Assembly: GCA_033060915.1 (NCBI GenBank)
Contig: CM065394.1
Span: 16,922,001 to 16,986,000, forward strand
Origin: Euryodendron excelsum
Lineage: Eukaryota; Streptophyta; Magnoliopsida; Ericales; Pentaphylacaceae
Reading direction: 5' to 3'
DNA length: 64,000 bases
A program made the position numbers and the translations under genes. This document shows, piece by piece, positions 56,732 through 64,000 of this stretch; the first letter of the stretch is position 1, and each line of letters opens with the position of its first letter. The notes beneath the pieces are model-generated. The model worked only from the letters and a program-made list of their open reading frames with translations. It was not told where the DNA came from and did no database searches.

Positions 56732-59505
56732 ATTATTATTATTTTATTATATAATCAATTAAACCGATTAAATTACAATTAAACTAATAAACCGTTAAAC
56801 CGATAACTGAACTGGTTCAACCACCAATTCGGTTATGATATGCTCCATATTTTTCGTAATCTTTCTAGTTTCTACACTACTTGCGAGCGAAACGCCCTCC
56901 CACAGCACCATGGTTGCATCACCATCTCCACCATCAACCATCAGCACAACCTCCGGCCACCCTTTAGTTGCCGAAAACCATTCCGGCCGGCCACAATCTC
57001 GAGAAATACCTACAAATCGCACACAAAGCTCAAGATTTTCCTAGTTTATTCAAGAAGAAGGTTTTGGAGGTTTGTTTGGGGAAGATTTAGAAGCTTTTAA
57101 TCAGTAAGAATCTCTCTTAGAAGCTATAGCTTATAGGTTTCCGAATTTGCATGCAGAGAGCATATCTCTTGGCTTATCCTACTTTAGCTGCTTTGTTTCA
57201 GTTTCATGCCGCAATTTGGGTCTAAGGTCTTTACATGTGGGTAAATCACTGATTTGATGGTTGGTTTGAAGTTTGGGTAAAAACTAGGGTTTTACATGTA
57301 AGGTGCAACTGGGCTTTTGGTGCTAGGGAATTTATATATTGGAATTGACTTGGTGAATGATTTATTGGGTATGTGCAAGTCTTGAAAATGAGTTTTGAGG
57401 AATTTTATAAATAGTTTTCGGGTTGTGTTGTTTAATTGGATGATTTGTTGGAAAATGGAATTTTTGGATTCTTTTGTGTGTGAATGGATGTATGTATATA
57501 TATGTCTTGTTGGGTGCGAAAGAATGGGGTGATTTGTGTTGAGTGTAGGTTACGAGTTGTGAAGTTTGTATTAGTTTTCGATGTTTAAAGAATGCATGTA
57601 TTGATGAATTGTGTTGATGATTCATGAGGTTTTCATACTTTTTAAATGGTATTGTGGAGTTTTAAAGTTCGTTTGGGTTTGAATTTGGGTGTATGTGTCC
57701 TGTTGTACTAGTAATGTTCAACTTTCAGCTGATGGTGAGCCTTTTCCAGGTCATTTGCTCAAGCGGCGGAATGATCACTCGAGCCTGACCATTCCATTTG
57801 TTGCCATTCAAGGTTGCTCAACAATCCCTTGAGTGAAGCCCATTCGAGTGTGTCTTGCATGACAGATGCTTGAGCGAGGTCCACTCAAGCAAATTCTTGG
57901 TTGCTTGAGCGACTTTTGGCATTTTTTGCCTTGTTTTTTGGGATGGGAGGTTTTTAAGAGGAACTTTTTTGACCATTTTTTCCCTTGAATTTCATGCTTA
58001 GTCTCCACCATTTGGGTCTTACAAACTTCTTGGGTCTGAGCGAATTGAGAGTTTTGGCATTTGTTGCCTTGCTGTCGGGGAGGTTCTTAAGATGAACTCT
58101 TATCTGGGTTTCGACCCTTTTTCCCTTGCATTTCATACTGGGTGAAGTTCGGAGGAGGCGTATCTGGCCCCACTTGAAAGTTAATTCGTATTAGTCGCAA
58201 CTTGCTCATTTTGTATCAATCTTTGGAGGTGAGTACACTATGCCATGATGACTAAAACCCTTCAATAAAATTTTGGAATTTGGTTTCTGGATTTGTGATT
58301 TTGGTTTATACAAATGGTTGAATTTTTTACCAGTTTGTGAGAAGGTTTCTTGTTCATTATAGAAGTTGCTTTTAAACTTGCTGGGGTCATAAACAATTTA
58401 CATGTAAATGAATGCACAGATAATGATGTTTTGAAATGACTTTGTGTCATTATGATTCAAGAGTTTTAATTATCAATGTTTATATAAAGCTTACACCTGA
58501 TGATAGTCTTGGGGCCACGAGGGTCTACATGTTTAGGGCTATGGGAGCCGATATGTAAAAAGGGCTTTGGGAGTCCATAGGTTAATGGGCCACTAATGGC
58601 CAATATGCCACGATGTTATGAGCCTGATTTGGCTAGATATGTTCGTAGGTCACAGTGCCGTGAGCATCTAGCTCGTGAGTTTGGCACGACTCCGTGGCTG
58701 TGTTGGTATTGAGTGGGATGCAACTATGTGATTGACAAATATAAGAAATGATTGAGATGTGATACATTTTATTGAAATGGATACTTGATTTGTGATGAAT
58801 ATTTGAGACATGGCATATGTTTGGACATGATTAAACCCATTGTAGCTGATACACTGTGAAAAGTCTTGAAACTGATCATTCTGAAAAATAAACAATAAGA
58901 CAAATGTTCCTTTACGTTTTCAAACTTGTTTATGGATCTTAGTAATGACCCCAAATAAAGTCTCAAGTTTTATTGTCCAGGTATGTATATACACTCATTG
59001 GGCTCGAGCTCATTCCTCTTTTATTATCTTTTTATACTTCCAGGTTTTGTAACGTGGTTTCCCTTGACATAGAAGATGGAGATTGTAGTCTAGAGGTGGA
59101 AGATCTCCATAGTATTTCATCCTTGGTAATTTGGTTATAACCATACCCTGTGGATATGGTTAGGAAAATTTTCATAAGAACCTTGTTATGTTTTGATGTG
59201 TGCAATGAGATAATTTTGGTAAGTATGATTGCGTTATAGTTATTTGTGGGTTAAGGTTGAGTCTCCTGTGATGTATTTCAAATTTTTAGGAGTTGGTAAC
59301 AACCTTGATTACAGTGGATTTCCTAGAACATGGTCTGACTTGATCGATTTGGTGATTGATGAATGGAGGGATTTCATCATATGGAATTAGGTTGTGTGCA
59401 TACATGGATTTTGTACGATGATTCTGTGAGCAGGTGCGTAGTTGTGCTTGAGGTTTGCCCACATGATGGGATTCGACTTGTCGGGATTTGGGTTGTCACA
59501 ATTAT
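56075..59505 (+). mobile_element. Gypsy-type solo LTR, ~3.4 kb, with nested MITE
   Basis: The LTR is 56080-59500, flanked by ATTAT (56075-56079 and 59501-59505). It starts TATAATACCCC, apparently a mutated TG, and ends GGGTTGTCACA; the ends are inverted-repeat-like. A TATA-like GTAAATAGAGGC lies near 56195. No long frame exists, and repeated GCTTGAGCGA/CTCGAGCC words occupy 57755-57910. Length and ends suggest a chromovirus of Del/Tekay type; lineage is inference. Confidence 0.65.
56241..56835. mobile_element. MITE-like insertion in the solo LTR
   Basis: AT-rich, with ends of opposite sense: ATCATAGTTATAAAAATCG and AACCGG words at left, and CCAATTCGGTTATGATA at right. The GAACTGGTTTAAC/GAACTGGTTCAAC style is common to a widespread plant MITE type. 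The surrounding LTR leader continues on both sides. Exact ends and duplication not fixed. Confidence 0.55.
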
Positions 59506-60341
59506 TGATGGAGGTTGATATTAAAGTTTCACCGAAAGTTTTGGGCTACGATTGGCACAATTGAAATTTCAAGGACCAAACTGAAATTCTGGTAACTCCC
59601 CTGGTGAATCGCGCGTTGGAGTGCGGATTTATGAATTCATGGTGAATTCGGGCCAAATTCGGGAACTATTTTTGTTCAGTTTGCGAATTGCATAGGAATT
59701 ATACTTTAAGCCACTTATGATCTTGCAAGATGATTCAGCATCACGGATAGAGGTTTGAACCTGGGCAGGGCAAGTGGCAAGAGGGTCAATTAAACCACTG
59801 AACTATAGGTGTATATGTGGAATGTCTCTCTCTTTTGTTTTATTTTATTCAGTTTTTCTGTGTTTTTTGGATGCAATTAGTCATACATAGAACTGAAGCA
59901 TAAGATTGAAACTCCCTAAATACATATATAAAAATGTTACATATTTATAAATTTACTTCAAAATATTTATAAGTACATATCTATCTATAGACGCTCTGGA
60001 GGCGCTCTCATTCTCAATTCTTTTGATGAAGGACTCGTTTGCGCTCCCGCAGCATGAATTGGTGACTTAGGTCACAATCATGTGCCTAAATTTTGTTTTA
60101 TTTAAGAATAATTATTGACAAAGTGGCAGCATTGAAATTATGGTGTGACTTAAAGTTTACATTATTACAATTTAAGATGAGGGACCACAATTAAATTTTG
60201 GTATAGCTTGGAGAGTGATAAATATAATTTACCTATTGATATTTTGTTAGAGAGATGATTAGTGATGTATTTGCCAAGGTTTTAGAAAAGGGCAATCTTT
60301 CATGGTATGAAAAAACTGGACATGAGATATGTTTGTGCTGT
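59506..60341. other. Intergenic DNA
   Basis: No gene supported. AAGGACCAAACTGAAATTCTG near 59571 resembles words seen in Gypsy LTRs. GGTTTGAACCTGGG near 59752 resembles a pol III B box, but no matching A box or tRNA fold was found. Confidence 0.4.
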
Positions 60342-60642
60342 CTGTAGGATAGGGAAAAAAATCTAGTGGTCAGGTAGTACTGAATATTCGGTGGTAATCC
60401 GTATTAAATGGTGACATGTGGTGTGTGAATACACCAGCAACCTGAGTTTGTGGAGTAGTGGAGAGATTTTTAAGGAAAAATATTACTCGGCAAAATTTAA
60501 TAGAATGTTATTTTAAAAATCTCTCCATTACTTCACAAACTTAGGTTGTTGATGTATACGCACACAACGTGTCACTATTTGATAGGGATTATCACTGAGT
60601 ACTCAGTACTACTTGATTACTGAACTATTTCCTGTAGCATAG
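60342..60642. mobile_element. 279-bp foldback element
   Basis: The element is 60353-60631. Arms of about 120 bp are imperfect reverse complements (for example AGTAGTGGAGAGATTTTTAA against TTAAAAATCTCTCCATTACT). The loop is about 40 bp. Flanks CTGTAGGATAG and CTGTAGCATAG form an 11-bp direct repeat with one mismatch, or a 9-bp duplication within it as in Mutator-type elements. Confidence 0.75.
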
Positions 60643-62030
60643 ACACCAACACTGGACATATATGTGACATGACATATACATGCTGACACAATGAATCTAG
60701 AAATTTAGGGCACATGGACACTGCAAGGGCGTGGATGTTTTAAGAAACTCTATACCTAAATTAGTTATCTAACTATTTATATTTGCAATTGCAAAACATG
60801 GAGGATGGAGCTCCAGACATAATGCACACTAGCTTTCGTAGTACAACTTTTTTCTAATCTTTATTATTCCGTCTTCTCTTATATTAAGTGTCCATTGTGT
60901 TGCTCATATGAATATATATATAATGTAAGTGGCATTTTCCAAGAAGGTTGCATTTGCCAAACACCTTCATTTTAGGTTTACTGGGCAATCCAATCAAAGA
61001 GAGGACAGAGAAGATGCATGTTAGACCTTGCATGTTAGAGATATCGTTGGATTCTAATATGAAATTTCGGGCATGCGATGCTCCAATAGGTTTTATTTTT
61101 CCAATGGATTAGGACATGCATTTGAAGGCATGCATGATCAACCTTAAAATAAATGACTACACAGCCAGTCCAACAAAACTGGATCAATACAAGCCAACTG
61201 GCTAGGCAGCATAGGCTGCTAAAACGTTGTATTAAAGGGAAATCCTTTGCAAGACTCAAATTCTCCCATGCTGGTGTGACGCAATGGGACTGCCAGTTTG
61301 GTTACATACAGAGATGGATTTGGGATCACAGTCACCACAATTTTGGCAATTTAGCTAACACGTGACAGATTGGTATAGCATAAGATGATTGCTTATTATA
61401 TTGTGTACTTTTGTTTTTGTGGAATTTAAGACACATTTGGGGTGTAAGTTGCATTCCAAGAATGTGGACATTTTTTCAATAGGATATTTGTGGTATAGGT
61501 CAAGTTGGGGAATGTCCGAGAATTCAGCATTTGACACTTGTTTGTGCTCGTGTTTGAGGGTAAGTGCTTAGAGATTACAAAGGTTAGAGGGGATGACACT
61601 GTCTATGGAAAGTGCTTACTAGGGCTGCAAATTTGAGTGAGCTAACCCGAGGCCTGGTTTGTCCAATGGTGACGAGCTATACACTGGGGGTTGGCCTGTA
61701 ACTTGTCCATGCCCCTTGAGAGAAACCTGGATGGATGTGGGACTGGCCGCCAGGTCTCCAATGCCATTGCTTAGATAACCATAGACTTTTTGATTGGTGT
61801 AACCAGTAAACAACTGAATGAAGATTGGCTTACTGATCAGAGTAATGGAAAAATTTTCTCCATTGGCAACTCGAAATGGTTTATAACAATTTTCCCAATG
61901 AGAAGATGGAAGGATGGCTGGATTTGTGATGGATGAAGCAGCTCTAGTATAAAAAAGGCAATTCTGGAATGGGTTTGTCATATTTACTGGAAGAACATGA
62001 GCTACTATTTGTATAAAGTAGAATATTATG
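60643..62030. other. Intergenic DNA
   Basis: Short frames only, including a 120-residue minus-strand frame (61981-61619) with no recognised domain. Confidence 0.4.
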
Positions 62031-62039
62031 GTGAGTCTT

Positions 62040-62410
62040 GTGAAATATCTGTTACCAGCCTACCTTTTCTTAACCCGTATAAGGCTTTTACCAAACCTTC
62101 TTCATTCCCTATCCCTAAAGTCATCCGTTAGGTTTTCTCTACTCCAAAACCCACCAGTGTCAAAGAATATATCCAAGCCTCTTGTTTAGATCAGTATTTA
62201 ATTCCAGCCTCTGAAGCAAAAATAAGTGGTCACACTTACTCTTCCTGACGATTTTTCTCGACAATGGTTGATGCAAGGATTCACTCATCTGCATTTTGGT
62301 GCTATCCGTATTGCACAAATCTCAAACCAGTTTAATCTACAGAGCTGAGGTCTAGTCAAGGTTAACCATTACGTTCAAAATAAACCTCAAGGCACCAACT
62401 CTGCTCATTT
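62040..62410 (+). pseudogene. Decayed reading frame, possibly a movement-protein-like (caulimovirid) relic
   Basis: Broken plus-strand frames read like one protein. An upstream part (62080-62220) is Pro/Lys-rich, and a DDFSRQWLMQGFTHLHFGAI segment lies at about 62247-62310, with stops before and after. I recall similar segments in plant element or endogenous pararetrovirus proteins of movement-protein type, but I cannot confirm this. No coat, protease or RT sequence of such a virus was found nearby, so it is at most an isolated fossil. Confidence 0.3.
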
Positions 62411-63420
62411 AGATCCTAACTGAAAAGTGAATTCAATTTTTTCTAAGCATAGGATTTCTGATGTGAAGGATCCACGCATGGTGGCAGTCACAGAGCATAA
62501 TTTCCAAATGCTAAAAGTTGGAGAAGCTGATGGGTTGAAAGTTAGACGTAGGAAAACAAAAAACAAAGGTTTAAGTTTTCATGGCTCTAATATTTTATAC
62601 TAGCTAAAGTAGTAGTCGCTTTCTTGTTCTTATCATTGTCATAACATATTATAAAGTTGAGTAAATTGTGTGACAAAGCTATGAATGTGAAATCAAAGAA
62701 CTTGAAGGATGAACAGAATGATAAAATTAATTTTTGCTTTGTCCCTCCTTGCAGGTGACTGGAATTGGTGCAGCTAGTGGAGATGAAGATGTTGGGAGCG
62801 CCCATCAATCAGTGTGGTTGAATTCTTCTACTCTCTTTGCTTCTTTTTTTGGTTATATTAGAGTCAAATGATGCAGGCTTTGGCCATCATGTTTAGTTCT
62901 TTTGCTTTTGGCATTGAGAACTGATAAGGTTTTATTTTATTTATTTATTTATCAAAGCAATGAATCCAAAGGACATTAGAAGATGAAATAAGTTTCCTGT
63001 ATAGATGGTTGTGTGTGTCTTTATTTATGCTGGATACTGGCAATTTTATTTATCTCTGGTTGCTGTGGAATGAGGAGATCTGGATCTTACCACTAGGTGG
63101 AGATGAACGATCTATGTTGCAATATATTGAATGTTATTGTCTTCTTTCTCCTCCATCAAATAGAGGCTTAGTTTATTCTAACATTGGTCATCATGGGATG
63201 ATCTCTTGTATTTTAGGGTTGCAGTTAGATATGTTTGTTGAATTATGTAACAAAGGATGCTTTGGAATCTACATCTTGGCACTCTACTGGGTGCCTTGGA
63301 ACGGGCATCGTCTGCCTTTTAGCATCTAATAACGTGTGGTGTCCTTAATTCTGAGTGCTTGCAAAACTAGAGGTTCATTTAAAAAGCTGAGCAAACTAGT
63401 TATCCTCAAGTATGTGTCTA

Positions 63421-63421
63421 T

Positions 63422-63460
<39 letters not shown>
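63421..63460. repeat. (TACA)n(TA)n microsatellite
   Basis: A few TACA units then about 13 TA units. Confidence 0.93.
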
Positions 63461-63665
63461 GATGTTGTTTCTGCAGAATGCTTAACATACTCTGCATCTA
63501 CAGAGCTATATGGATGTGCGAGAGGATATAAGCGAATAAATCTCACTTCCATGTTATGAGAGGCAGTTCGTTTGAATATTTGCATCTTCATAACACATTC
63601 AATATGAGATGGTAAGGGAGTTGAAAAAGAGTCGGGCTATCTGAAGCAAACGCGAAGTGGTGATA

Positions 63666-63830
63666 TGCTGATTACTCTCTTCCCTAAATCTTCCTGTCAA
63701 GCAATCAAAACTTGGAAAAACGTTAAAAGTTAGAAGAAAAATAGCATGTGCTGATTACTCTCCTCTAAATCTTCCTGTCAAGCAAACAAAACTTGGAAAA
63801 AGGTTAAACTTATAAGAAAAATAGCAGATG
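63666..63830. repeat. Tandem duplication, ~83 bp
   Basis: TGCTGATTACTCTC starts at 63666 and 63749. Both units contain AATCTTCCTGTCAAGCAA and CAAAACTTGGAAAAA, with a few small differences. Confidence 0.93.
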
Positions 63831-64000
63831 GGTTTTACAGATGATGCTAGTGAAAATACAATAAATCTTTAAACTAGGATCTTAGTCCAAAACTTTTGCC
63901 TGTTTATGGTTTCAAGGGGGTTATTATGTACTTTGCCGCGGGCTCCCTTCAGTCCAATAGGTGGGCGAAGTAGACAGAAGGAATCGCTCCCACATCATGC

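Larger units (their letters stand above)
62411..64000. other. Intergenic DNA, right end of window
   Basis: No gene supported. A TTGCAG acceptor-like site at 62749-62754 precedes a short open stretch, but no partner exon was found. A 106-residue frame at 63009-63329 has no known motif. Confidence 0.4.

Noticed and set aside
59740..59810. GGTTTGAACCTGGG, possible tRNA or SINE B box
   Set aside because: No A box at the right distance, no cloverleaf, no poly-A tail.
62755..62870. Possible last exon after TTGCAG
   Set aside because: No recognisable product and no upstream exon; could be chance.

Overview
This window is plant nuclear DNA, most likely from a eudicot. One cellular gene is clear: an intron-containing LATERAL ORGAN BOUNDARIES (LBD) transcription-factor gene at 25569-26544. 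Almost everything else recognisable is transposable-element sequence: Ty3/Gypsy (Tat/Ogre-like and others), a Ty1/Copia element of Sirevirus type, two Mutator-like elements, and several MITE or foldback elements. These lie in AT-rich DNA with CT, CA and TA microsatellites. I cannot name the species.

Left third. A Tat/Ogre-like retrotransposon on the minus strand runs off the left edge. It has a 5.2-kb LTR (2898-8113), a degenerate tRNA-Arg-type primer site, and a short internal region without gag that ends at a frameshifted protease. It is inserted in the reverse transcriptase of an older, decayed Gypsy element (8114-10573). From 10.6 to 21.4 kb there are two copies of a MITE-like family, two ~1-kb LTR-like repeats with TATA boxes, and a probable Copia LTR. 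A foldback element (23142-23763) and a GC-rich patch (23975-24430) precede the LBD gene.

Middle. A Sirevirus-like Copia element spans 27851-43615 on the minus strand. It has both LTRs, the target duplication ATTTT, an initiator-Met primer site, a polypurine tract, and decayed gag, protease, integrase, RT and RNase H. It also carries an extra reading-frame region downstream of pol. Its RT is split exactly by a 5335-bp solo Ogre-like LTR (32625-37959, duplication AGAAC). That LTR shares its ends with the LTR at 2898-8113 but has different internal tandem arrays.

Right third. There is a hAT-like MITE (44869-45218), then a Mutator-like element with long inverted arms made of palindromic sub-repeats (46035-49177). 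A full-length Mutator-like element follows (50633-54867), with a perfect 9-bp duplication and a decayed transposase. Then come a ~3.4-kb Gypsy-type solo LTR (56080-59500, duplication ATTAT) carrying a nested MITE, a 279-bp foldback element (60353-60631), and a decayed reading frame at 62040-62410 that may be a movement-protein-like relic.

No transposable element here looks able to move on its own; all coding parts carry stops, frameshifts or lost catalytic residues. The most interesting signals are regulatory: palindromic arrays placed next to TATA boxes in unrelated elements, and a copy of the Copia LTR's palindromic module upstream of that element's extra reading frame.
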